In this document: positions 24,034-33,383 of the stretch, piece by piece
Layout of the letters: every line of letters starts with the position of its first letter
How positions within the stretch are numbered: the stretch's first letter is position 1
Source: DASXMT01 sp963803065
Lineage (GTDB): Bacteria; Actinomycetota; Acidimicrobiia; Acidimicrobiales; RAAP-2
Length of the DNA: 64,000 nt
Reading direction: 5' to 3'
Assembly: GCA_963803065.1 (NCBI GenBank)
Contig: CAWDKW010000014.1
Location: forward strand, 62,001-126,000
Notes under the pieces: model-generated
Database searches by the model: none
The model's input: the letters and a program-made list of their open reading frames with translations, nothing else
What the model was told of the DNA's origin: nothing
Program-made: the position numbers and the translations under genes

Positions 24034-24587
24034 GGTCCGGCCCGGCGGAAGCTGCGGACGATGGCCCATCCGAGCCCCAGCCATCCCAAGAAGAGCGCAG
24101 CCTTGACCGGGTCCACACGACTGGCGCTGTCGTAGAGCGAGCTGATGGTGGGGTGGGCGTACCGGGGCAGTCCGAAATAGCAGAACAGCTCCCAGGCCGC
24201 GATCAGGCCGAAGGCCGACCACCAGGGCCAGGGGCCGGCACGGGTCGGCCCGGACCGGGCCTGCCCGCTCGCCGACCGGCCACTGGCAGGACGGCTCCTC
24301 GGCTGGCTTCTGGCCTGGTAGGCGAAGCGTAGGGCGAGCAGAAGGGCGAGGATCAGGGGGATGCCCGTCATCACATCGGCCGGGCTGGTGAAGGGAGTCG
24401 TGAGCGCGGCGAACCACGAATAGAGCGCCGCGGCGGCGACCACCAGCCCGGTCCCGACGCGGTGGCGGGAGCTCTTCGACCGCCCCCGCCCGTCCCCGGC
24501 GGCCTCCGTGGCCGACGTCCCGTTGCCCGAGCGCGCCTCCCGAGTGCGGTACGCACCTGTCCGGAACCCGTGGGTGCGCAAGCTCAT
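24030..24587 (-). CDS. Four-helix membrane protein, unknown function
   Basis: 185 residues from ATG 24587, which overlaps the stop of the hydrolase gene (ATGA). A basic N-terminus is followed by four hydrophobic helices: VGTGLVVAAAALYSWFAAL, TGIPLILALLLALRFAY, FGLIAAWELFCYFG and AALFLGWLGLGWAIV. A positively charged Ser/Arg/Gly loop separates helices two and three. I do not recognise a named family. Its coupling to a hydrolase upstream and a small membrane protein downstream suggests a membrane-associated function. Confidence 0.75.
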   Translation of the reverse strand: MSLRTHGFRTGAYRTREARSGNGTSATEAAGDGRGRSKSSRHRVGTGLVVAAAALYSWFAALTTPFTSPADVMTGIPLILALLLALRFAYQARSQPRSRPASGRSASGQARSGPTRAGPWPWWSAFGLIAAWELFCYFGLPRYAHPTISSLYDSASRVDPVKAALFLGWLGLGWAIVRSFRRAGP

Positions 24588-25387
24588 GGCCCGTGGCCCT
24601 CCGTCTGGCTCCCGCTGCCCACCATCGATCGGTGGGATCTCTCGAAGTCCTGGTCCTGGTTCAGCGTCCAACGGATGGCCTCGCAGATCTGCCCGTGGCC
24701 GACCGGGTCGAAGGCGTGGCCCATGGACGGAACGAGGACGACGGATCGGCGAGGACCGTCACCGATCGCCCTGGCCAGCCCGACGCCGTGCGGAATGATG
24801 GTGTCGCGTCGGCCGTGGATGACGACGAGGGGGGCGTTGACCCGTCCGACCAGTGAACGAGGGCTTTCGGGGGAGGTCCAGGGAGCGATGCGCACGTTCA
24901 TGCGCCGACGGGCGAAGCTGCGGCCCGTCCTGGTGCGGGCCAGGCCGGCCGTGGCCAGCGAGCGGATGCGCAACGGGAGTCGCCATTCGCCCGGGCTCGA
25001 GACCGCCACCACCCCGCTCAGATCGGACGCCGTGGCCGCATAGGCCAGGACCGCCACCGCTCCCATCGAAGCCCCGACCAGCACAACCCGTTCGTGTCGA
25101 GCCCGGGCCCACTCGACCACGGCGGCGACGTCGTGGCGCTCGAGGTCGCCCACCGTACACAGTCCGCCGGATCGGCCATGGCCGCGGGAGTCATAGGCGA
25201 TGACCTCGTGTCCCTGCCGCTGCAGGGCTACGCACAGGGACACGACACGGGGCTCGTCCTTGTTGGCGGTGAGTCCGTGAGCCACCACGACGATGGCCCG
25301 CCCGTGGTCGTCGGCGGGCCATCTCCTGGTGGCGAGCTCGATCCCGTCGCTCGTCTCCACTCGGGGCCCGGCGATCCCGCTGGACAC
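24584..25387 (-). CDS. Alpha/beta hydrolase (monoacylglycerol-lipase-like)
   Basis: 267 residues from GTG 25387, where family-like sequence begins (VSSGIAGPRVETSDGIELAT). VVAHGLTANKDE gives the oxyanion HG motif and VGASMGAVAV the nucleophile elbow. IHGRRDTIIPHG supplies the acid and SMGHAFDP the histidine. The start is uncertain because no clear ribosome site precedes it. It is the first gene of an operon with two small membrane proteins, each joined by an ATGA overlap. It is likely an esterase or lipase of the Hydrolase_4 type. Confidence 0.85.
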   Translation of the reverse strand: MSSGIAGPRVETSDGIELATRRWPADDHGRAIVVVAHGLTANKDEPRVVSLCVALQRQGHEVIAYDSRGHGRSGGLCTVGDLERHDVAAVVEWARARHERVVLVGASMGAVAVLAYAATASDLSGVVAVSSPGEWRLPLRIRSLATAGLARTRTGRSFARRRMNVRIAPWTSPESPRSLVGRVNAPLVVIHGRRDTIIPHGVGLARAIGDGPRRSVVLVPSMGHAFDPVGHGQICEAIRWTLNQDQDFERSHRSMVGSGSQTEGHGP

Positions 25388-25717
25388 GGGGGAAGGCTGG
25401 TCTTGCCCTCCGGGTCGGAGACCCGGGCCCTCCGGAACGCGGGCGGGAAGCTCCCGCGATCGGACGCGGCCCACTAGCGGTTTTCGATCCAGTGCAGGGA
25501 ACCCGAGTGCTGCCCGCCGATGGTCATGTCCGGCTACGTCGTTCCGATCGACATGATGACGGTGTACCCACCTTGGTTGGCCATTATGCGCGGGCACGCC
25601 CTCTTTCGGGGAACCGACACCGGACGGCCGCCGACGATGCCGTTCGATGGCGACGCTCGCGCCTGCTGGGGGAGCATTCCTGACGATGACACCAGGGGCG
25701 CTCGTGTCCGAGCGGTG
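25388..25717. other. 330-base stretch without a supported gene
   Basis: Open frames on both strands here show no family similarity and no consistent codon bias. The stretch should contain the promoter of the leftward hydrolase operon. A CATAAT-like -10 on the minus strand occurs at about 25585-25590, but I see no convincing -35 element. It also includes the space after the stop of the membrane-protein gene at 25718. Confidence 0.5.
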
Positions 25718-27046
25718 TCAGGTCGCCTGGGGCGCGGGCACCGGCCGAGCCACGTCGAGCTGCCGGGCCGTACGCGCCCGCTCGATCTGGCGGTCGAGCA
25801 TCTCCCGTGCCTCGGTTGCATCCCGGTGGGCGGCCCGGGTCCTCACCGGGCCCGGGGTCGAGTCGAGGTGGAAGGACGCCAGCCCGAGGGCGCGCTCGAC
25901 GGGGCCGGCGGCCAGACGCAGGCTCTGCGTGCGCTGGTGGGGGACGACATCGATGGTGCGGGACAGGAGGCCGTGGCGGACCACGAAGACCCGATCGTCG
26001 GCGCCGGCCCATTCGCCGCGCCACCAGAGAGGGGCCCGGACGGCGGCCCGCCGGGGGGGCCGGGTCAAGGGGAGCTGGTGAAGGTCGACGCCGCCCAGCA
26101 CCCAGCCGACCAGCTGCTCGGCGAAGGCCCGGTCGGACACCGGGAGCAGCGTGCTCCGCTTGGACGAGTCGGCCCTTCCGTACCCGGCCACGTTCATCCG
26201 TACCTGCACCCACCCGAATGGACGCCAGGACATGGGCTGATGGATCAAGATGGCCTGCACCCGGCCGGGGGGCACCGTCTGGCGGGTGGTGGAGAGGAGG
26301 CCGTGACGGATCCGGAGACCGTCGGGGGACTCGGTGACGGTGAACTCCCACAGCGAGTTCACCCGCTGCCAGATGGCGTGGAGGATCAGGACGGTGAACC
26401 ACACGAAGATGGCGATGCCGATCCCGGCGGTGGCCCCGTGACCGTTCCGGTTCCCGATCACGGCCAGGGCCGGTCCCACGGCCAAGAGGAGCAGGCGCCA
26501 CGAGACCATCTCGAGAAGCACCGAGCCCACCAGCCGGCCGGGGGGCACCATGATGAGGGGTCGCTCGGGCGCCTCGATCGCCCCCTTGCCCGCCCCGGTG
26601 GATCGTCCCAGCAGGTCGGCTCGCAGCGCCTGGGCCACGGGCAAGGCGAGGTAACGGAGGCGGACGGCGGCCCGCTCGCTCCCGGCCGTGGTCACCTTCA
26701 CCTCGGCCAGTCCGAAGATACGGGCCGAGAGCGGCTCGATGACGTCGACGCTCTGGACCCGATCGAGGCGGACCCGCTTGGACTGCTGTTGGAGCAGCCC
26801 GTTGTCGATCCGGAGCTCACCCCCCAGCAGGTGATAGCTGGTCACGGCCACGGTGATGAGGCCTCGCACCACCACCAGGACTGCGAGCCCTCCGAAGACG
26901 GCGATCTGGATCCATCGGGGGCCTCCACCGCCCGAGCCACTGCGCTCGGCAAAACCGAGCGCGGTGATGACGATCAACACACCGAGGACGCGCCCGCCGA
27001 GGGCGATCGGCGTCAGCGGGTGGAGCCGGAAGGTCTCCTCCGCCAT
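25718..27046 (-). CDS. PH-domain (bPH2, YdbT-like) membrane protein
   Basis: 442 residues from ATG 27046. It has repeated bPH2 domains, each preceded by paired hydrophobic helices (for example LGVLIVITALGF, IQIAVFGGLAVLVVVRGLI, LLLLAVGPALAVIG and FVWFTVLILHAIW). Domain cores include YHLLGGELRIDNGLLQQQSKRVRLDRVQSVDV (positions only) and IRHGLLSTTRQTVPPGRVQAI. This is the partner of the single-PH protein encoded just upstream (25-base gap). YdbS/YdbT pairs sit in the membrane; in Bacillus they affect resistance to antimicrobial peptides, but the role here is unknown. Confidence 0.88.
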   Translation of the reverse strand: MAEETFRLHPLTPIALGGRVLGVLIVITALGFAERSGSGGGGPRWIQIAVFGGLAVLVVVRGLITVAVTSYHLLGGELRIDNGLLQQQSKRVRLDRVQSVDVIEPLSARIFGLAEVKVTTAGSERAAVRLRYLALPVAQALRADLLGRSTGAGKGAIEAPERPLIMVPPGRLVGSVLLEMVSWRLLLLAVGPALAVIGNRNGHGATAGIGIAIFVWFTVLILHAIWQRVNSLWEFTVTESPDGLRIRHGLLSTTRQTVPPGRVQAILIHQPMSWRPFGWVQVRMNVAGYGRADSSKRSTLLPVSDRAFAEQLVGWVLGGVDLHQLPLTRPPRRAAVRAPLWWRGEWAGADDRVFVVRHGLLSRTIDVVPHQRTQSLRLAAGPVERALGLASFHLDSTPGPVRTRAAHRDATEAREMLDRQIERARTARQLDVARPVPAPQAT

Positions 27047-27071
27047 CGGTCCGAGGCGGCCCCTGGAGCGG

Positions 27072-27560
27072 TCAGAGCCCGGCGGCATGGGCCTCGCCCA
27101 GGGCGGTCAGCCGGTCCCGAAGCGCCGCCGCGTCGTCAGGGGTGAGCCCACGCACCTGCGCGTCGCTGGTGGCGGCGGCGGTGTGCAGCTTGACGGTGAC
27201 CAACCCGAAGGAGCGGACGATCGGCCCGGCCTTGACATCGACCAGCTGCATGCGGCCGTAGGGGACGACCGTCAGCTTCTTGAACATGGCCCCATGGGTC
27301 ACCAACAGGTCGTCGGCCCGCTCGACGTATCCCCACGATCGGAAGTTGCGCCCGACGGCGAACCAGGCCCAGACCAGGACGACGCCGCCGGCGATGCCGA
27401 CGACCGGGCCGGCCTGGTCCCAAGCGAATGACAGTCCGACCGCGGCCCCAGTCACGATGGGGATGCCCAGGGCAACGACCAAGGTGCGCCGCATCCGGGC
27501 CAGCAGGGGGGAGACGCGCGTCCAGGTCTGGCCCGGGGGCGGGGCAAAGGCGACGTCCAT
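27072..27560 (-). CDS. PH-domain (bPH2, YdbS-like) membrane protein
   Basis: 162 residues from ATG 27560; ATG 27590 would add ten. Two hydrophobic helices near the N-terminus (LVVALGIPIVTGAAVGLSF and VVGIAGGVVLVWAWFAVG) precede one bPH2 domain with SWGYVERADDLLVTHGAMFKKLTVVPYGRMQLVDV (positions only). The gene precedes and is transcribed with the larger YdbT-like gene. Confidence 0.87.
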   Translation of the reverse strand: MDVAFAPPPGQTWTRVSPLLARMRRTLVVALGIPIVTGAAVGLSFAWDQAGPVVGIAGGVVLVWAWFAVGRNFRSWGYVERADDLLVTHGAMFKKLTVVPYGRMQLVDVKAGPIVRSFGLVTVKLHTAAATSDAQVRGLTPDDAAALRDRLTALGEAHAAGL

Positions 27561-27731
27561 CAGTTGGAATTTAAGGGGCCCCGATTGCATCGTCCACGTG
27601 ACCGGGCTGTGCTGCCGCGACACCGACGCAGCAATTCCCTTGCTCAGTGGGAGGCCTACCACTCAGGGTGCGATGAGCCAGCTGAGACAATGGCACCAGA
27701 TCTCCGGTCGCGGTTGGTACGGTGCTCCCCC

Positions 27732-29588
27732 ATGACCGGACGCGGCCGAGATGGACGCGCCGATGATGCCCGCCGTCGGCCTCAACATCGCTCGTCTCGG
27801 AACGAGCCCGGGGTGAACGCGCTCGAGGAACCGGGCGCGCCGTCGCGCGCGCCCGACCGCCGGGGAGGCCAGGAACCCAAGGTGGCCAACGAGGCCGGCC
27901 TCATGGCGTTGGCCGAAGCGATGTACCGGCCGGTCGACAGGGCCGGTCGTCGCCGCTCGGTCGACAAGAGCCGGCGCCGACGGCGGGTCAAGCGCGGAAT
28001 TCTCATCGGCGTGGCGGTCCTGGTGTTGTTGGTCGCCGGCGGCGCCGGGTACGCCTACTACCTGGCCCATGATCTCAATCGGATCGACGTGAAGGGGCTC
28101 CACAGCGGCTTCGACACGGGGGCCGAGGCGGGGTCGGAGAACATCCTCATGGTCGGGTCCACCTCCCGGTGCGCCTTGAAGGTGCAGAACCCCGACTACG
28201 GGCTCTGCTCGCAGGGTGTCAACGGCGTGAACAGCGACGTCATGATGATCCTCCACGCCGACCCCGCCCATCACCGGCTGGCCCTGCTCTCCATCCCCCG
28301 CGACCTGTTCGTCCCCAATGCACGGAGCGAGGGGGCCAACAAGATCGACGCCGGCCTCTACGAGGGCCTCACCCAGGTCGTGGCGGCCATCGAGGAGGAC
28401 TTCGGGATCCCCATCCAGCACGCCGTCTCCCTCAACTTCGACCAGTTCGCCAACGTGGTCGATGCGCTCGGTGGGATCAACATGTCCTTCCCGATGTCCG
28501 TGTTCGACTGGGGCGGCGCCCCGCCTCCGAACGGCATCGGGAGCTCGGGCCTGAACGTGCAGGCGGCTGCGTGCGTCCATCTGAACGGCACCCAGGCCCT
28601 GCAGGTGGTCCGCTCCAGAGAGCTCCGTTACAAGGCATCGGGCGACGGATCCGATCCCTATTACTGGACGGCGGAGGGCCAGAGCGACCTGGCCCGGATC
28701 CGGCGGGACCACGAATTTCTGCGCGTGCTGGCCACGGCGGTGGCCAAGCAGGGTCTGGGCAACCCCATTACCGACCTCAACCTGATCAATTCGGTCAAGA
28801 GCGACCTGACCTTCGACCAGGCCTGGCCGGTCGGCGACATGGTGAGCCTGGTCCGGACGTTCCACTCGATGAGCATCACCTCGGTCCCGCAGCTCACGCT
28901 GCCGGTGGCCCAGGGAACCTTCGGCAGCTATCACTACAAGGGCAGCGTGGCCGGGTACGGCGAGGTCGAGTTTCCCGTGGAGGAGCTGGGCCAGCCCGCC
29001 ATCGACCAGGTGCTCGGCATCGGGCCGAACATCGATTCGATGACCGGCAAGGTGCTGCCCGCACCCTCGTCGGTCAGCGTCTCGGTGGTGAACGGCACCG
29101 GGGTCACCAACCAGGCGACCGACACGTCGACTGCCCTGGGCGCCCTCGGGTTCAACATGGTGGGCCTGGGCGACGCCACCCCGGTCGCCCAACAGGCGGA
29201 GACGGTCGTGTATTACGGGTCGCGAGCCCCCGCGGCCGAGGCGGCGGCCGAACGAGTGGCCCGATCCATGACCGGCTCGGTGATCCTCGGGTACAACCCC
29301 AGCCAGGTGGCCAACGGGGCCCAGGTCACGGTGGTGACCGGCACCCAGTTCGCCGTCAACCCTCCCAGCGCCGGCTCCACCTCGACGTCGGCGCCGGCCA
29401 GCACGACCACGGCACCCAGCGCCGGCACGGGCGGGAGCTCGGATACCTCCACCTCGGTGGCGACGGGGGCCGGCGTGGGGTTTGCCCCGCCCTCGCCGAC
29501 CACCCAAAAGCTGCAGCCGTGGGATCCCCGGGCCTGCCCCGCCGGCGCCACCCCGACCGCGCCCGTGGCCAACCCGCTGCCGGGCTGA
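27732..29588 (+). CDS. LytR-CpsA-Psr family cell-wall glycopolymer ligase
   Basis: 618 residues. An Arg-rich cytoplasmic N-terminus is followed by a transmembrane helix at about 88-111 (ILIGVAVLVLLVAGGAGYAY). The extracytoplasmic LCP domain covers about 140-345 with NSDVMMILHADPAHHRLALLSIPRDLFV (positions only) and HAVSLNFDQFANVVDALGGI, and a LytR_C domain lies at about 445-540 (VSVSVVNGTGVTNQATDT). A long Ser/Thr/Pro-rich tail ends the protein. LCP enzymes attach teichoic-acid-like polymers or arabinogalactan to peptidoglycan. It diverges from the PH-domain operon. Confidence 0.93.
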   Translation: MTGRGRDGRADDARRRPQHRSSRNEPGVNALEEPGAPSRAPDRRGGQEPKVANEAGLMALAEAMYRPVDRAGRRRSVDKSRRRRRVKRGILIGVAVLVLLVAGGAGYAYYLAHDLNRIDVKGLHSGFDTGAEAGSENILMVGSTSRCALKVQNPDYGLCSQGVNGVNSDVMMILHADPAHHRLALLSIPRDLFVPNARSEGANKIDAGLYEGLTQVVAAIEEDFGIPIQHAVSLNFDQFANVVDALGGINMSFPMSVFDWGGAPPPNGIGSSGLNVQAAACVHLNGTQALQVVRSRELRYKASGDGSDPYYWTAEGQSDLARIRRDHEFLRVLATAVAKQGLGNPITDLNLINSVKSDLTFDQAWPVGDMVSLVRTFHSMSITSVPQLTLPVAQGTFGSYHYKGSVAGYGEVEFPVEELGQPAIDQVLGIGPNIDSMTGKVLPAPSSVSVSVVNGTGVTNQATDTSTALGALGFNMVGLGDATPVAQQAETVVYYGSRAPAAEAAAERVARSMTGSVILGYNPSQVANGAQVTVVTGTQFAVNPPSAGSTSTSAPASTTTAPSAGTGGSSDTSTSVATGAGVGFAPPSPTTQKLQPWDPRACPAGATPTAPVANPLPG

Positions 29589-29608
29589 CCGATCGGGCCA
29601 GGCGAGCG

Positions 29609-29645
29609 GGCAGGACGAGTGCTCGGGTGCGTCCTCAGTCCTGCC
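29609..29645. terminator. Hairpin between convergent LCP and dienelactone hydrolase genes
   Basis: GGCAGGAC (29609-29616) pairs with GTCCTGCC (29638-29645). Right beside it, 29641-29660 is a perfect 20-bp palindrome (CTGCCCGGGG and its complement) inside the 3' end of the dienelactone hydrolase gene. No T-tract is present; terminator function is inferred from position. Confidence 0.35.
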
Positions 29646-30372
29646 CGGGGCCCCGGGCAGGGATGTGGCTGTCGAACCAGCCCAACGTACGCTGCCAGGC
29701 GTCGGCGGCCGCGGCCGCGTTGAACACCGAGGGACGGTCGTTGCAGTTGAAGCCGTGGTCGGCATCGGCATAGCGGACGATCTCGGTGGCTACCGGCGCC
29801 GCCTCGACCGCCAGCCGCAGCTCCTCCACGTCCTCGACCGGGATGCCCTGGTCCAAGTCGCCATAGAGCCCCAGCCAGGGGGTCCTGAGTGCTGGGGCCA
29901 GGTCAGTCAGGGACGGGAGGCCGAAGCGTCCCTGACGCACTCCGCCACCGTAGAAGGTGACAGCGGCACCCACCGGCCGGATGGTGGCGGCGAAGAAGGT
30001 GACACTGCCACCCATGCAGAACCCCACCGCCCCCGTCCGGGCGGGAGCGAACCCTGACTGCTCCAGGTGGTCGAAGGCGGCGCCGACGTCGACGGCCAGA
30101 CCATCGGCGTCCAGCTCGCCCATCAGCGGCATCAGCGAATCGAAGTCGTCGTAGGCGAGGACGGGCGAACCTTGCCGGTGAAAGAGCGCCGGGGCGACGG
30201 CGTACCAGCCGGCGTCGGCCAACCGGTCGGCCACAGCGGCGATGTGCTCGGTGACCCCGAACGCCTCCTGCACGACGAGGATGCCGCCCCGGGCGGTGCC
30301 GCCCGGAGATGCGGCGTAGGACGGCATCGGGCCGTCGGCGGTCTCGATGGTGATCTGCGAACCGGTGGTCAC
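29635..30372 (-). CDS. Dienelactone hydrolase family protein
   Basis: 245 residues with the cysteine triad of the family: Cys119 in GFCMGGS, Asp in GDLDQGIP and His in DADHGFNC, plus Glu36 in VVQEAFG, which activates the Cys in the classic enzyme. GTG 30372 has a GAGGAG ribosome site. The classic role is hydrolysis of dienelactones in chlorocatechol degradation, but many homologues act on other esters. It diverges from the MFS transporter gene. Confidence 0.92.
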   Translation of the reverse strand: MTTGSQITIETADGPMPSYAASPGGTARGGILVVQEAFGVTEHIAAVADRLADAGWYAVAPALFHRQGSPVLAYDDFDSLMPLMGELDADGLAVDVGAAFDHLEQSGFAPARTGAVGFCMGGSVTFFAATIRPVGAAVTFYGGGVRQGRFGLPSLTDLAPALRTPWLGLYGDLDQGIPVEDVEELRLAVEAAPVATEIVRYADADHGFNCNDRPSVFNAAAAADAWQRTLGWFDSHIPARGPGQD

Positions 30373-30518
30373 AGCCGGGCTCCTCTCGATGGGGCGTGCT
30401 CAAGGCGGGGGATCGTGGCGGCCACGCCGAGCGGCGCACGGCCCGTGCTGTGTCGTTGACGCACACGTTAGGATTGCTTCTCGTTCACGTAAACGGCAAG
30501 TCAGCCCTCGGAGGGTGG

Positions 30519-32321
30519 ATGACCGACCTCGACCAGACGACCCGACCGGCCGGGCGCGCCGGCGCGGTGAGCGCACAGGTGGCCGTACCGGACGGCTACA
30601 AATGGACGGCCCTGTTCATCTCCACGTTGGGGATGCTCATGGCCACCATCGACGGTTCCATCACCCTGATCGCCCTTCCCGACATCTTCCGGGGGATCGG
30701 GATCGACCCGCTCCAGCCGGGCAACAGCTTCTACCTGCTGTGGATGATCCTCGGGTTCTTGGTCGTCACCAGCGTCCTCGTGACCAGCCTGGGGCGCCTG
30801 GGCGACATCTACGGCCGGGTCCGCATGTACAACCTGGGTTTCGCCGTCTTCACCTTCTTCTCGCTGCTGCTCACCGTCACCTGGATGTCCGGCCATGTTG
30901 CCGGGATCTGGCTCATCGTCCTCCGGATCTTCCAAGGGGTCGGCGCGGCGATGTTGATGGCCAACTCGGCGGCGATCCTCACCGACGCCTTCCCGGCCAC
31001 ACAGCGGGGCATGGCAATGGGGGTCAATCAGGCGGCCGCCTTCAGCGGGACCTTCATCGGTTTGGTCCTGGGCGGCATCCTGGCTCCCATCAACTGGCGC
31101 CTCATCTTCTTGGTCTCGGTGCCCATCGGGCTCTTCGCCACCGTGTGGGGCTACCTCAGGCTCCGCGAGCTGAGCGAGCGACGACCGGCCCGGATCGACT
31201 GGCCGGGCAACGTCACCTTCGCCCTCGGCCTCATCTTGATCATGGTCGGCATCACCTACGGGATCGAGCCCTACGGCCACGACACCATGGGCTGGACCAA
31301 CCCACTGGTCGTAGCCGCACTCGGCTCCGGCGTGGCCCTGTTGATCGCCTTCGGCATCATCGAGACGAAGGTCGCCGAACCGATGTTCCGCCTGCAGTTG
31401 TTCAAGATCCGCGCCTTCACCGCCGGCGTCTTCGCCAGCTTCCTCGCCGCGCTGAGCCGCGGTGGGCTCATGTTCATGCTCATCATCTGGCTCCAAGGGA
31501 TCTGGTTGCCCCTGCACGGCTACGACTTCGCCCGCACGCCGCTGTGGGCCGGACTGGCCATGCTCCCGCTCACGGCCGGGTTCCTCATCGCTGGCCCCAT
31601 CTCCGGTGTGCTGTCGGATCACTACGGGTCCCGACTCTTCGCCACCGGTGGCATGATCGGCACGGCGGTCTCGTTCGCTCTCTTGGAGTTGCTGCCCATC
31701 GACTTCCCCTACTGGCTCTTTGCCCTGTTGTTGTTCGTCACCGGGCTGTTCATGGCGTCGTTCGGCTCGCCCAACCGGGCCGGGGTCATGAACAGCCTCC
31801 CGGCCGAGCACCGAGGGTCCGGATCGGGCATGAACACGACGTTCCAGAACTCGGCCCAGGTCCTCTCCATCGGCATCTTCTTCACGTTGATGATCGTCGG
31901 GCTCTCGGCCTCACTTCCCCAGAGCCTGTACCAGGGACTGGTTGCCCACGGCGTCTCACCGGCGGCGGCCGCCAAGGCCTCGCACCTGCCACCGGTGTCC
32001 ACGCTGTTTGCCGCCTTCTTGGGTTACAACCCCGTCCAGCACCTGCTCGGATCACACGTCCTCTCGCAGATCCCACCGGCCCAACAGGCCGTGCTCTCCG
32101 GGCGCGGCTTCTTCCCCTCGATCATCACCGACCCGTTCCGGTCGGGCCTGCACGCCGCCTTCGACTTCGCCATCGTGGCCAGCCTCCTGGCTGCAGCGGC
32201 CTCGTGGACTCGGGGTGCGCGCCCGACGGCCGAGGGCGACGGGCCGACCGCACCCGGGAAAGACCGCGCCAGGGGTCGGGCCCCCGCGGCCGCCGGTGCC
32301 ACGGCCGGGTCGACACGGTAG
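30519..32321 (+). CDS. MFS transporter, DHA2 (14-helix) drug-efflux type
   Basis: 600 residues from ATG 30519, with a GGAGGG site close upstream; the open frame extends further 5' but unlike the family. The first helix region WTALFISTLGMLMATIDGSITLIALPDI is typical DHA2 (positions only), followed by LGRLGDIYGRVRMYNLG and LRIFQGVGAAMLMANSAAIL. There are about 14 hydrophobic helices and a basic Gly/Ala-rich tail. An imperfect palindrome CGTTCACGTAAACG at 30482-30495 lies 24 bases upstream of the start and may bind a regulator. Likely substrates are drugs or toxic metabolites. Confidence 0.92.
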   Translation: MTDLDQTTRPAGRAGAVSAQVAVPDGYKWTALFISTLGMLMATIDGSITLIALPDIFRGIGIDPLQPGNSFYLLWMILGFLVVTSVLVTSLGRLGDIYGRVRMYNLGFAVFTFFSLLLTVTWMSGHVAGIWLIVLRIFQGVGAAMLMANSAAILTDAFPATQRGMAMGVNQAAAFSGTFIGLVLGGILAPINWRLIFLVSVPIGLFATVWGYLRLRELSERRPARIDWPGNVTFALGLILIMVGITYGIEPYGHDTMGWTNPLVVAALGSGVALLIAFGIIETKVAEPMFRLQLFKIRAFTAGVFASFLAALSRGGLMFMLIIWLQGIWLPLHGYDFARTPLWAGLAMLPLTAGFLIAGPISGVLSDHYGSRLFATGGMIGTAVSFALLELLPIDFPYWLFALLLFVTGLFMASFGSPNRAGVMNSLPAEHRGSGSGMNTTFQNSAQVLSIGIFFTLMIVGLSASLPQSLYQGLVAHGVSPAAAAKASHLPPVSTLFAAFLGYNPVQHLLGSHVLSQIPPAQQAVLSGRGFFPSIITDPFRSGLHAAFDFAIVASLLAAAASWTRGARPTAEGDGPTAPGKDRARGRAPAAAGATAGSTR

Positions 32322-32352
32322 GCGCCGCCCCGCGGGAAGGGCCGGCCCATAG

Positions 32353-33309
32353 ATGACTAGAGTCTCGGCCGTGAGCCTGAAAGCCGAATCGAGCTCCTTT
32401 GACGTCGCTCTTCCGCGGAGCTTCGAGGCGCGCTACGGCGACGGCCTGAAGCGCGGGGTGTGCCTGGGCGGCGGAGGCCTGTTCTTCGTCGCCTGGCAGG
32501 TGGCCTATCTCCACACCCTGGCTCAGGGCGGGCTCGCACTGGACGCGGCCGATCGAGTGGTGGGGACCTCGGCCGGGTCAGTGGTGGCCTCGGCACTGCT
32601 CGGCGGCCGCCTCAACCTGATCCACCGAGAGCTCGCCGTCTTGGGCAAGGCGTCCAAGGTCTTCTCCGCGCTGGCCCCGGCGTCTGGGTTGCGACCCAGC
32701 CAACAGCGGGCGCTCGACCTCTTCTGGCAGGCCCAGGACAGCGAGCCGGCCACGCTCCGGGCCATCGGGCATGCCGCCCTGGCCTCGGCCGGCCCGTCAC
32801 CATGGGCCGTGCGTCGCAACCTGGCGCTGGTGCTCGGGGCCAAACGCTGGCCGTCGCCGGCCCTGCACATCAGCTGCGTCGACGCCTACACCGGCGAGCG
32901 ATGCATCGTGACCAGCGAGGCGAAGGTATCGGTGCCGGCCGCCGCTGCGGCCAGCAGCGCCGTACCGGGGCTTTTCCCCCCGCAACCGATCGGCGATCGG
33001 CGATGCATGGACGGTGGCGTCAGCGGGACGGGCAGCCATCTCGACGTGGTGGCTGGCGCGCAACGGGTAGTGGTGCTGGCCCTGAGCGACGGGAGCGAGC
33101 GCACCGAGGGGTTGATGACCAACCAACCGGGGGGGACCCAGCGTGAGCTCGATGCCCTGGTCGCCGCCGGGACCGAGGTGGAGCTGCGTACGCCCGAGGT
33201 GGTCGACCCCCTCGAGCTGATGTCGCCGGCGGCCGTGCCCCGGGCGATGGCCATGGGGGCTCGCCAGGCTGCCGGCGATGTCGCCGTGTTGACCAAGTTC
33301 TGGGCCTGA
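32353..33309 (+). CDS. Patatin-like phospholipase
   Basis: 318 residues. The oxyanion loop GVCLGGGGLFFVAW, nucleophile Ser73 in GTSAGS and catalytic Asp in MDGGVSG form the patatin Ser-Asp dyad. Family members hydrolyse phospholipid or other acyl ester bonds. It starts at ATG 32353; GTG 32371 is an alternative. It follows the MFS gene in the same direction after 31 bases and may be co-transcribed with it. Confidence 0.92.
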   Translation: MTRVSAVSLKAESSSFDVALPRSFEARYGDGLKRGVCLGGGGLFFVAWQVAYLHTLAQGGLALDAADRVVGTSAGSVVASALLGGRLNLIHRELAVLGKASKVFSALAPASGLRPSQQRALDLFWQAQDSEPATLRAIGHAALASAGPSPWAVRRNLALVLGAKRWPSPALHISCVDAYTGERCIVTSEAKVSVPAAAAASSAVPGLFPPQPIGDRRCMDGGVSGTGSHLDVVAGAQRVVVLALSDGSERTEGLMTNQPGGTQRELDALVAAGTEVELRTPEVVDPLELMSPAAVPRAMAMGARQAAGDVAVLTKFWA

Positions 33310-33364
33310 CCCGGACACACCGTCTGCATGGGGCCACCGCGTCGGCGCCGTCCCGGCGGGCATG

Positions 33365-33383
33365 CCGCACCGATCAGGTGCGG
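33365..33383. terminator. Hairpin between convergent patatin and SDR genes
   Basis: CCGCACC (33365-33371), loop GATCA, GGTGCGG (33377-33383). The SDR stop codon lies in the loop. This 7-bp perfect stem sits where two convergent transcripts end; no T-tract is seen. Confidence 0.35.

Noticed and set aside
27663..29771. Leftward 700-codon open frame antisense to the LCP gene
   Set aside because: Composition is His/Gly/Arg-rich and unlike any family; the plus-strand LCP protein has all domains.
30482..30495. Imperfect palindrome CGTTCACGTAAACG as a firm operator for the MFS gene
   Set aside because: 12 of 14 positions pair, but no regulator gene or second copy is near, so it is only mentioned with the gene.
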